This document shows positions 1-4,809 of a stretch of DNA of 11,888 nucleotides, piece by piece. The notes under the pieces are model-generated. The model worked only from the letters and a program-made list of their open reading frames with translations. It did not search any database and had not been told where the DNA came from. This stretch comes from Candidatus Saccharimonadota bacterium (GTDB lineage Bacteria; Patescibacteriota; Saccharimonadia; Saccharimonadales; Saccharimonadaceae). The stretch is taken from contig JAGQND010000018.1 of NCBI GenBank assembly GCA_020428265.1, forward strand, positions 1-11,888. The letters are read 5' to 3'. Every line of letters starts with the position of its first letter. Positions within the stretch are counted from its first letter, which is position 1. The translations under genes and the position numbers were made by a program.

Positions 1-2
1 TA

Positions 3-1061
3 CTGAACCGCACATACCGCGGGGGCAGGGAAGCTGCTAGTCGTTTTGCGGCCTACAAGGCCAAGCTCGCGACCAACACGTTTGACGCGCCGATTATTGA
101 TATGACCCTGCTGCACGCCAGCTGGGTGGCACATATCAACTGGCAGGTGGCGCTGACGTACACTGACGGTATCATCGTGCAACACCTCGCCGATGATTTG
201 CCAAACGAAGCGTACAAACAGGGTGATACGCTCTGCGACGCTGCAATGGCGCTCAACCGCGAGGCTGTGCGGCTGAAGGCTCTACACGACAGTGGCGGCA
301 AGATAAACATGTCACCCATGGCAGTTTTTCCCGAAATCACCATCAATCAAAAGATGGTCACCGGGGCGTGGGCGGCATATGCGGCACTGATACAGCGCAT
401 CAACCAGGACATTGACTTTCTGAGTCAGTTCAACCCGTCGAAGCGCATGCAGCCGGTGTACGCCGACCTACTCGACAAACTGCACGCCAAACAAGCTCTA
501 GTGACCGCACTTGAGCGCGACTGGAGCGCGACGTCGATGCTAGACAATCGGTGCATGATCACCATGGATCTGCTCAAACTGGCCAAGGATTTTTACAACC
601 TGGGCCAGAAACTCTGGGCGCCATATCTCATCGGTCCGTCGTTTACTAGCGAATACAATCGCCAGCCGACGCTCGCCGAGATCAGCACCGATTTCGACCC
701 GTGGATGCTCACCGATTACCTCAAGAAAAAAGAACTCCAAGGCAACGCAAAGGCCGAAAAGGAGCTCGTGAGTTTCTGGGGATCGATAGCAGACCTGGCC
801 GAGGTCAAAAATCTGCAGGGCACGGTGTCAGACGCGCTCCGCACAGGTAAAATCCGTGTGCGAACCGGGCGCGGATACCCCAACACTCCGTGGTCACCGC
901 AGTTCCTAGTGCATAGTCCGGTACGCTTTGGCAGCCGCGACTTTTTGCCAGGACAGCTGTGCTCGTACTTTGTACAGCAGGGCGAAGACCACAAGCGTAC
1001 GGTTGAAATCCGTCGCAGTGGTAGGGTAGTGAGTATTTCGGAGGCACTTGGCCAAGAGTAA
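3..1061 (+). CDS. Unrecognised protein, 5'-truncated by the window edge
   Basis: The reading frame is open from base 3 and ends at a TAA at 1059-1061, so at least 352 residues are present and the true start is probably upstream of the window. The first in-frame ATG is at 102, but the codons before it read as ordinary protein (Arg/Ala/Lys-rich, amphipathic), so I do not take it as the start. I do not recognise the family. Most of the chain is predicted helical, with long stretches of Leu, Ala, Lys, Asp and Glu. The last 80 or so residues look beta-rich and include PVRFGSRDFLPGQ and a basic VEIRRSGRVVSI segment. No signal peptide, membrane helix or zinc motif is visible. GC is about 63% in a sampled stretch, well above topA, and similar to the convergent ter genes. 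It could belong functionally to the ter neighbourhood, but nothing in the sequence proves it. Coding status is likely; function is unknown. Confidence 0.75.
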   Translation: MNRTYRGGREAASRFAAYKAKLATNTFDAPIIDMTLLHASWVAHINWQVALTYTDGIIVQHLADDLPNEAYKQGDTLCDAAMALNREAVRLKALHDSGGKINMSPMAVFPEITINQKMVTGAWAAYAALIQRINQDIDFLSQFNPSKRMQPVYADLLDKLHAKQALVTALERDWSATSMLDNRCMITMDLLKLAKDFYNLGQKLWAPYLIGPSFTSEYNRQPTLAEISTDFDPWMLTDYLKKKELQGNAKAEKELVSFWGSIADLAEVKNLQGTVSDALRTGKIRVRTGRGYPNTPWSPQFLVHSPVRFGSRDFLPGQLCSYFVQQGEDHKRTVEIRRSGRVVSISEALGQE

Positions 1062-1074
1062 TCAAGGCCAAAAC

Positions 1075-1103
1075 AGCCGCATAGATAAAACTATGCGGCT
1101 TTT
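1075..1103 (+). terminator. Intrinsic terminator of the first gene
   Basis: A perfect 10-bp stem (AGCCGCATAG with CTATGCGGCT) closes a 6-nt ATAAAA loop and is followed by TTT and an AT-rich tail. It lies 13 bases after the stop codon. Confidence 0.85.
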
Positions 1104-1117
1104 AAAATTGCAAATTT

Positions 1118-1147
1118 AAAACCCCACTTAGCCGAAGCTAAATGGGG
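1118..1147 (-). terminator. Intrinsic terminator of the ter operon, UUCG-capped
   Basis: On the minus strand CCCCATTTAGC pairs with GCTAAGTGGGG, with one A-C mismatch. The loop is TTCG closed by a C-G pair, the extra-stable cUUCGg tetraloop. TTTT and an AT-rich tail follow. It lies just downstream of the terD stop and faces the terminator of the convergent gene. Confidence 0.85.
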
Positions 1148-1159
1148 GATGTGGCGGAA

Positions 1160-1741
1160 CTACACGTTCACGCCGTAGTTGCGGGCGATACCCGCCAGAC
1201 CATCGGAATATCCCTGGCCAATGGCCCGGAACTTCCAGTCGGCACCGTTGCGGTACAGCTCACCGAACACCATGGCGGTCTCGGTCGAGGCGTCCTCGCT
1301 CAGGTCGTAGCGAGCAATCTCGCTGCCGCCGGCCTGGTTGACCACGCGGATCGAAGCGTTCTGCACCTGGCCAAAATTCTGGCCGCCACGCTCCGTCGCC
1401 TGGTAAATCGACACCAGCACCACGACTCGGTCGACATTCGCCGGCACATTGGCCAGAGCCACGTCGATCTTCTCGTCGTCGCCATCACCAGCACCGGTGA
1501 GGTTGTCACCCTGGTGCTTCACCGAGCCGTCCTTCGACGCCAGGTTGTTGAAGAAAACGAAGAAATCGTCCGACACAACCTTGCCGTCAGCACCAACACC
1601 GATCGCCGAAGCGTCGAGGTCGAACGGCTGACCATCGGTCGAGCGCGCGTCCCAGCCGAGCCCCACCGTCACGGCCGCCAGGCTTCCGCCGGCTTCCTTG
1701 GTGAGATTGACATTGCCGCCCTTGGAAAGCGAAATACCCAT
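1160..1741 (-). CDS. terD: TerD family stress / tellurium-resistance protein
   Basis: This 193-residue protein is a full-length TerD domain (the family is usually about 190 residues). Visible family marks are the MGISLSKGGNVNL start, the acidic Ca-binding strands FDLDAS (around 40-45) and GDGDDE (85-90), FFNNL, and the highly conserved RYDLSEDASTETAMVFGELY block followed by WKFRAIGQGY and a GVNV end. TerD proteins are cytosolic, calcium-binding, and associated with tellurite, phage and general stress resistance; the biochemical role is not settled. The start is supported by a strong SD (CAGGAGA) 8 bases before the ATG. It is the second gene of a two-gene operon, 59 bases after the vWA gene, and it ends at a UUCG-capped terminator. 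Its SD lies inside a potential 12-bp hairpin (1746-1796). GC is about 63% in a sampled stretch, with codons unlike topA, which suggests horizontal origin. Family assignment is secure. Confidence 0.96.
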   Translation of the reverse strand: MGISLSKGGNVNLTKEAGGSLAAVTVGLGWDARSTDGQPFDLDASAIGVGADGKVVSDDFFVFFNNLASKDGSVKHQGDNLTGAGDGDDEKIDVALANVPANVDRVVVLVSIYQATERGGQNFGQVQNASIRVVNQAGGSEIARYDLSEDASTETAMVFGELYRNGADWKFRAIGQGYSDGLAGIARNYGVNV

Positions 1742-1745
1742 CTTT

Positions 1746-1796
1746 GGTTCTCCTGAATCTCGTTTTTGATTTACGGGGTTATTCAGTTATAGAACC
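1746..1796 (-). promoter_or_regulatory. Intergenic hairpin that can mask the terD SD
   Basis: Read on the minus strand, GGTTCT (1796-1791) pairs with AGAACC (1751-1746) and CTGAAT (1786-1781) pairs with ATTCAG (1758-1753). That gives 12 perfect pairs with a 4-nt and a 1-nt bulge and a 22-nt loop. The terD SD AGGAGA straddles the 3' arms. The 5' arm begins 4 bases after the vWA stop codon, so a ribosome finishing the vWA gene would open the hairpin. This would give translational coupling. The pairing is seen directly; the role is inferred. Confidence 0.5.
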
Positions 1797-1800
1797 TCGC

Positions 1801-2508
1801 TTATGAGGTGACTATACCCTTGGCGCGGGCCGCCGGCAGCCACTTCGAGAAGAACTCGTCGATGGTTTTGCCGTAGAACTCCTCATCGCTGAGGCGCTGC
1901 GAGTTGTTCACGTCGAACAGCCCAACGTTATCCAGCACACGGCCACCCATGGTATCCAGGTGCTCCAGGAACGCAGGCGAGTAACCCAAGCCCATGAACT
2001 GCCAGAACACCGGGTCGCCCGAGGCATTCACCAGCTCCTGCTGGATCTTGCGCTCGTTCGCTGTGGCACCGTCCGTGACGAACAGCACCAGCACCGGTGG
2101 CTGACCCGGACGGGTCATGCCGTTCTTCGCCAGATACTGGCGAATACTACGAATGCAGGGCAAGTAGTCGGTGGCGCCCATGCGCTTACCGCGCGTCCAG
2201 CGATCCACGAACCCTTGGTAGTTCCGCTCGTTCACAACCTCCGGTGGGAAAACCCCGTCATGGAAGAAGAACGTCTGGATGTCACCGTCGTCGTCGAGGC
2301 CACTAAGGCTGAGCGCCAACGCACGCTCCACCAGGTCCTGAACCTCACGGTTCCGATACCGGCCGTCCATACTGCCACTGAAATCCAGTGCCAGCACAAC
2401 CTGAGCCGTCAGTTCACCCAGGTCGTTACCACGGGCCTGCTCCTTCTTGAGCAAGCTGATGATGGCGCCCTGAGCATTCTCGGTGCGCTTCTCCAGCGAA
2501 ATGGTCAT
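1801..2508 (-). CDS. vWA-domain protein, TerF type
   Basis: The protein has 235 residues and one von Willebrand factor A domain occupying nearly the whole chain. The metal-ion-dependent adhesion site is intact: DFSGS (D42, S44, S46), T113 in GATDY, and D146 in FVTDG. No signal peptide or membrane helix is seen, so it is a cytoplasmic vWA protein, as in ter operons, where TerF/TerY-like proteins are thought to act as metal-dependent scaffolds for TerD partners. The N-terminus MTISLEKR resembles the start of TerD-family chains, but no TerD domain follows. It is therefore shorter than classical TerF. It is the first gene of the operon with terD. The start is supported by AGGTGG 9 bases upstream, and that SD lies in a GAAA-capped hairpin. 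Codons are GC-rich. Assignment to the TerF-like vWA group is confident; the exact partner and pathway are inferred from context. Confidence 0.92.
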   Translation of the reverse strand: MTISLEKRTENAQGAIISLLKKEQARGNDLGELTAQVVLALDFSGSMDGRYRNREVQDLVERALALSLSGLDDDGDIQTFFFHDGVFPPEVVNERNYQGFVDRWTRGKRMGATDYLPCIRSIRQYLAKNGMTRPGQPPVLVLFVTDGATANERKIQQELVNASGDPVFWQFMGLGYSPAFLEHLDTMGGRVLDNVGLFDVNNSQRLSDEEFYGKTIDEFFSKWLPAARAKGIVTS

Positions 2509-2515
2509 TTAAAAT

Positions 2516-2529
2516 CCACCTTTCGGTAG
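2516..2529 (-). promoter_or_regulatory. GNRA-capped hairpin over the vWA gene SD
   Basis: On the minus strand CTACC-GAAA-GGTGG folds into a 5-bp helix (one U-G pair) with a GAAA tetraloop. The 3' arm is the SD (AGGTGG) of the vWA gene, 7 bases before its ATG. Confidence 0.4.
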
Positions 2530-2534
2530 TGCGA

Positions 2535-2567
2535 AGTGGTGTGCACGGATTATGCACGGAAACCACT
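2535..2567 (-). promoter_or_regulatory. Bulged stem-loop near the 5' end of the ter operon leader
   Basis: AGTGGT (2535-2540) pairs with ACCACT (2562-2567), and GTGCA (2541-2545) pairs with TGCAC (2553-2557). The result is 11 pairs with one GGAA bulge and a 7-nt loop. The same stretch holds a direct repeat, TGCACGGA at 2542-2549 and 2553-2560, with an 11-bp period (one helical turn). It could act as a 5' mRNA structure or as a tandem protein-binding site just downstream of the predicted ter start point. Confidence 0.45.
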
Positions 2568-2578
2568 CACGTTAACAT

Positions 2579-2607
2579 ACTATATCATATTAAATAATTA
2601 TACGCAA
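2579..2607 (-). promoter_or_regulatory. Candidate ter operon promoter
   Basis: The minus strand has TTGCGT (2607-2602), a 17-bp spacer, and TATAGT (2584-2579, 5 of 6 matches to TATAAT). The predicted start is near 2572. A competing TATAAT lies at 2602-2597 without a good -35. Confidence 0.4.
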
Positions 2608-2633
2608 TATATAATTGACATAATACGTATAAT
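2597..2633. repeat. 8-bp inverted repeat in the divergent promoter region
   Basis: ATTATACG (2597-2604) and CGTATAAT (2626-2633) are perfect inverted copies 21 bp apart. Each arm carries a TATAAT reading outward, towards the ter operon on one side and the 132-residue gene on the other. Confidence 0.45.
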
Positions 2634-2643
2634 CTGTCATTAT
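2615..2643 (+). promoter_or_regulatory. Candidate promoter of the 132-residue gene
   Basis: TTGACA (2615-2620) is followed after 17 bp by CATTAT (2638-2643). Alternatively the perfect TATAAT at 2628-2633 is the -10 with a poor -35. Either gives a start point 45-60 bases before the ATG. Confidence 0.45.
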
Positions 2644-2697
2644 TCACTTAGCCTCACTGAACCCCGGTGATTGTTAGTTATTTGGAAGGCGAAAACC

Positions 2698-3096
2698 ATG
2701 CCGTACAACACAATCGAACCAGAGCTAGAAGTTAACCCGTCTGTCGTCGCAAAGCGTTACTTGAGCGAAAGACAGAAGCTACTGGACGACATGATCCTCC
2801 TAGACACCAAGTATGAGCTGTCATGCCGAATCACAACGGGTGAATTAGGCGAAGGAACAGTCGTACTTGTACCGTACGAGAGGGTTTACGGTATTGGCGG
2901 TGGATCCAAGCAGTATGTCAAACGGCGCGTATGGCGAATCGATAGTGTACTCGCCATGTCAGCAAACGGCGACCTGTTCAAGCAGTACAGTACCGGAGAG
3001 TGGGATACTCACCAGGTGCTCTACCGGCTGCAGAACATCACCACGACAACCCAGCGCATCCGTGCATTCCTGGACAGCCCCAAAACGTCCGAATAA
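2698..3096 (+). CDS. Unrecognised 132-residue protein
   Basis: The frame can be extended to a TTG at 2671, but the ATG at 2698 has a good SD (GGAAGG, 8 bases upstream), so I choose it. The product is 132 residues and cytosolic by appearance, with no membrane segment or signal peptide. The first half is helical and charged (VAKRYLSERQKLLDDMILLDTK). The second half looks beta-rich, with GEGTVVLVPYERVYGIGGG and YVKRRVWRIDSVLAMS, then a helical end. I recognise no family. It is a single-gene unit with its own promoter (2615-2643) and a strong terminator 6 bases after the stop. GC is about 53% in a sampled stretch, intermediate between the ter genes and topA. It is divergent from the ter operon and shares the promoter region with it, so co-regulation is possible but unproven. 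Confidence 0.8.
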   Translation: MPYNTIEPELEVNPSVVAKRYLSERQKLLDDMILLDTKYELSCRITTGELGEGTVVLVPYERVYGIGGGSKQYVKRRVWRIDSVLAMSANGDLFKQYSTGEWDTHQVLYRLQNITTTTQRIRAFLDSPKTSE

Positions 3097-3102
3097 CCAA
3101 AA

Positions 3103-3125
3103 CCCCGCATGATAGCGGGGTTTTT
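3103..3125 (+). terminator. Intrinsic terminator after the 132-residue gene, probably bidirectional
   Basis: CCCCGC and GCGGGG close a 6-nt loop and are followed by TTTTT. On the minus strand the same stem is followed by TTTTGG, so it would also stop leftward transcription. Confidence 0.9.
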
Positions 3126-3137
3126 AAATTTCCAACC

Positions 3138-3174
3138 AAAAAGCGCCAGGTAAGGGTGGGCATCACCTGGCGCT
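3138..3174 (-). terminator. Intrinsic terminator of the candidate RNA
   Basis: On the minus strand AGCGCCAGGT and ACCTGGCGCT form a perfect 10-bp stem with a 13-nt loop, directly followed by a T tract (3142-3138). No T tract follows on the plus strand, which fixes the direction. Confidence 0.7.
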
Positions 3175-3343
3175 ATTTGGCCCTTCAACCCACCCGATTC
3201 GGGCGACACACTTGCGCGTGTCTTTGGCGTGACCCACCTCACAACACTGGAGGTCCGCTGGTTAAAGGGGTTAGTAGCCGTGCAATCGTTGTCGAGCCCG
3301 AGGGCTAATTCAGAAAAGTGGAGGGTAGTTACTTTAAAGAATG

Positions 3344-3372
3344 ATTACACAGCACCTAACATAAGTTAGAAT
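3344..3372 (+). promoter_or_regulatory. Candidate dprA promoter
   Basis: ATTACA (3344-3349) is followed after 17 bp by TAGAAT (3367-3372, 5 of 6 matches to consensus). An inverted repeat CTAAC-ATAA-GTTAG (3356-3369) lies in the spacer and overlaps the -10, as an operator might. The leader before the dprA start would be about 90 bases. Confidence 0.35.
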
Positions 3373-3420
3373 AGGGGGTATAAGGTGCGTTTACTGGCAT
3401 TACTGCCATCAACAACTCCC

Positions 3421-3449
3421 ATATTAGCATACTTTTGACATAATGTCAA
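3421..3449 (-). promoter_or_regulatory. Promoter of the candidate RNA, divergent from dprA
   Basis: The minus strand carries TTGACA (3449-3444), a 17-bp spacer, and TAATAT (3426-3421) preceded by TGC, an extended -10. The -35 is half of a 15-bp palindrome (3435-3449). The predicted start is near 3413-3415. Confidence 0.55.
3435..3449. repeat. 15-bp palindrome with overlapping divergent -35 boxes
   Basis: TTGACATAATGTCAA is a perfect 7+1+7 palindrome. It holds a consensus TTGACA on each strand. The plus copy has no good -10 for dprA (the best at 16-18 bp is AACACT-like), so the site may be an operator or serve mainly the minus promoter. Confidence 0.5.
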
Positions 3450-3469
3450 CACTTTTTAACACTTTTTAT

Positions 3470-4327
3470 ATGAAAATCAACGAAATATCACCCCAAGACA
3501 ACAAATATTTACAGATTATAAATAACATTGCGCTTATGCCTAAAAAGTTATATTATATGGGTACTTTGCCAGCAGAACGCCGCCCAACCGTGGCTATAGT
3601 CGGTACACGCAAGCCCACCACTTACGGACGTGATGTCACAGAGCACCTAGCGTACGAACTAGCCAAGCGCGGAGTGGTAGTGGTAAGTGGCCTAGCGCTG
3701 GGGGTAGACGCCATAGGGCACCGAGCAGCACTGAAGGCCGGCGGCACTACTATAGCCGTGCTAGCAAATGGCCTAGATAAAATAACCCCTTACACCAACA
3801 GACAATTAGGTGAAGATATAACAGCAAATGGCGGTGCAATTTTAAGCGAATACGCCCCCGAAGAGCCGCCATACCCAGTAAGGTTTCTAGAACGCAACCG
3901 CATAGTAAGCGGCCTAGCCGACGCCGTACTCATAACAGAAGCCAGTAGCCGCAGCGGCACCCTAAACACCGCCAAACACGCTCTAGAGCAGGGCAAAGAC
4001 GTATTTGTAGTACCAGGAAATATAACCAGTCCCAGTAGCGCTGGCTGCAACGCGCTACTCAAACAAGGCGCAATACCTGTAACAGAGGTAGACGACATAC
4101 TCGCCCGCATAGCACCAGTGTTAAATACCGACCAAACTCAACTGCCACTAGGTGCCAACCCCTTGCAAACCAAAATCATCAAACTACTGCAATCTGGCGT
4201 GCGCGACGGCGACCAGCTACAAGAAAAACTCGCGCTACCTATACACGAACTCTCTGGCGAGCTAACCATGATGGAGATTGAGGGCACAGTCCGCGCACTC
4301 GGTGCCAATCAGTGGACATTGCGCTAA
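3470..4327 (+). CDS. dprA: DprA/Smf, DNA-processing protein
   Basis: DprA binds incoming single-stranded DNA in the cytoplasm during natural transformation and loads RecA. The Rossmann core is clear: VAIVGTRKPTTYG (41-53), SGLALGVDAIGHRAAL (73-88), TIAVLANGLD (94-103), and the ILSEY...RFLERNRIVSGLADAVLITEA block (124-158) with SGTLNTAKHALEQGKDVFVVPG. The C-terminus (from about 230) is a winged-helix DprA_WH domain ending in QWTLR. With 285 residues it lacks the N-terminal SAM domain of longer homologues. The usual SGLARG is SGLALG here. An in-frame ATG at 3443 would add 9 residues (MSTLFNTFY), but it lies in a promoter-like palindrome and aligns with nothing in the family, so I prefer 3470. 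Neither start has an SD. The gene heads towards topA, a common order in bacteria, here with one small gene between. Confidence 0.96.
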   Translation: MKINEISPQDNKYLQIINNIALMPKKLYYMGTLPAERRPTVAIVGTRKPTTYGRDVTEHLAYELAKRGVVVVSGLALGVDAIGHRAALKAGGTTIAVLANGLDKITPYTNRQLGEDITANGGAILSEYAPEEPPYPVRFLERNRIVSGLADAVLITEASSRSGTLNTAKHALEQGKDVFVVPGNITSPSSAGCNALLKQGAIPVTEVDDILARIAPVLNTDQTQLPLGANPLQTKIIKLLQSGVRDGDQLQEKLALPIHELSGELTMMEIEGTVRALGANQWTLR

Positions 4328-4328
4328 G

Positions 4329-4357
4329 TTGTATTTTGTAGCAATATATGCTATAAT
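4329..4357 (+). promoter_or_regulatory. Promoter of the 96-residue gene, extended -10
   Basis: TTGTAT (4329-4334), a 17-bp spacer, and a perfect TATAAT (4352-4357) preceded by TGC. The -35 overlaps the last bases around the dprA stop, so this gene is read independently of dprA. Confidence 0.65.
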
Positions 4358-4404
4358 ATAAAGATAGGCATCAATCCGACGCCTCCTAGCGAAAAGAGTA
4401 CAAC

Positions 4405-4695
4405 ATGAGTCTCACCAAGCACTTCGCGATACCGGAAAGTGCACTAGCAAAAGTTCCGCCGTCGCACGGGTTTGACAACCTCACGCGCTTGCAGCTGCGG
4501 CTGGCGCACGTCCCCGGCGTAGCCAACGTACAGGCCCCGAGCACATTCGACTACTACCTAGACTGCGACACGAGCGATATCGTGCGTATGTACGGGGTAG
4601 AGCGCAAAGTAACGGCATCGTGGGACGACGTCGAACCACAGGTCATCGGAGCCATATTGGACTTCCACGCCGCCTGCGCCACAGCCTCGCGCTAA
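4405..4695 (+). CDS. Unrecognised 96-residue protein between dprA and topA
   Basis: This is a small soluble-looking protein with no membrane segment or signal peptide. It starts MSLTKHFAIPESALAKVPPS, has an acidic middle (YYLDCDTSDIVRMYGVE) and ends in a helix with the second of two cysteines (DFHAACATAS). I recognise no family. The start ATG has only a weak purine stretch (AAAAGAG) upstream and comes about 40 bases after the predicted transcription start. It is a complete single-gene unit: an extended -10 promoter at 4329-4357 and a strong terminator at 4703-4725. GC is about 63% in a sampled stretch, against about 40% in topA, so it may be an insertion into the dprA-topA pair. Coding status is supported by the flanking signals and the clean frame; it has no assigned function. 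Confidence 0.72.
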   Translation: MSLTKHFAIPESALAKVPPSHGFDNLTRLQLRLAHVPGVANVQAPSTFDYYLDCDTSDIVRMYGVERKVTASWDDVEPQVIGAILDFHAACATASR

Positions 4696-4702
4696 GTACC
4701 AC

Positions 4703-4725
4703 ACCGCTCCCTAGGGGGCGGTTTT
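4703..4725 (+). terminator. Intrinsic terminator after the 96-residue gene
   Basis: ACCGCTCC pairs with GGGGCGGT (one T-G pair) around a short CTAG-type loop, followed by TTT. It isolates the gene from topA. Confidence 0.8.
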
Positions 4726-4737
4726 CAATTGAAGTGC

Positions 4738-4765
4738 TTGACAATATATAGTATTTGCATACAAT
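4738..4765 (+). promoter_or_regulatory. topA promoter
   Basis: A perfect TTGACA (4738-4743), a 16-bp spacer, and TACAAT (4760-4765). The start point is expected near 4772. A 10-bp palindrome ATTCTAGAAT (4779-4788) lies just downstream in the leader. Confidence 0.7.
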
Positions 4766-4809
4766 TAAGCATTGTGTCATTCTAGAATAATATAGTAAGC
4801 ACAACAAAT

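Larger units (their letters stand above)
3138..3415 (-). ncRNA. Candidate structured non-coding RNA, about 280 nt, unrecognised
   Basis: This stretch has no credible protein gene, and its 3141-3310 part is about 59% GC while the bases up to dprA are about 35%. On the minus strand a TTGACA / TGC-TAATAT promoter with a 17-bp spacer points into it, and a 10-bp terminator stem with five Ts closes it. In between are hairpins that pair better on the minus strand: GACACGC-GCAA-GUGUGUC (3221-3204) has a GNRA loop and a G-U pair that is an A-C mismatch on the plus strand. Others are ACCUC/GAGGU, CCCG-AAU-CGGG, AGCC-CUCG-GGCU and UGGCA-GUAA-UGCCA. GGGUGGG (3195-3189) can pair with CCCACCC in the terminator loop, a pseudoknot. 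I see none of the signatures of tmRNA, RNase P RNA or SRP RNA. 6S RNA is not excluded. Both ends are inferred. Confidence 0.45.

Noticed and set aside
1142..1756. Long plus-strand frame opposite terD
   Set aside because: It is the antisense shadow of terD, whose protein matches its family end to end. GC-rich codons create the long open antisense frame.
3021..3242. Minus-strand frame of 73 codons across the candidate RNA
   Set aside because: It runs through two terminators and into the 132-residue gene, has no SD, and its composition is that of a shadow frame.
3000..3308. Plus-strand frame of 102 codons overlapping the end of the 132-residue gene
   Set aside because: It crosses a strong intrinsic terminator and overlaps a better gene in another frame.
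3270..3310. tRNA-like T-arm around TCGAGCCC
   Set aside because: No acceptor stem, anticodon arm or proper T-loop can be formed around it.
3138..3415. tmRNA, RNase P RNA or SRP RNA
   Set aside because: None of the hallmark sequences was found: no tRNA-like ends or tag frame, no GAGGAAAGTCC/ACAGAAA pair, and no GGAAGGAAGCA-type SRP core on either strand.
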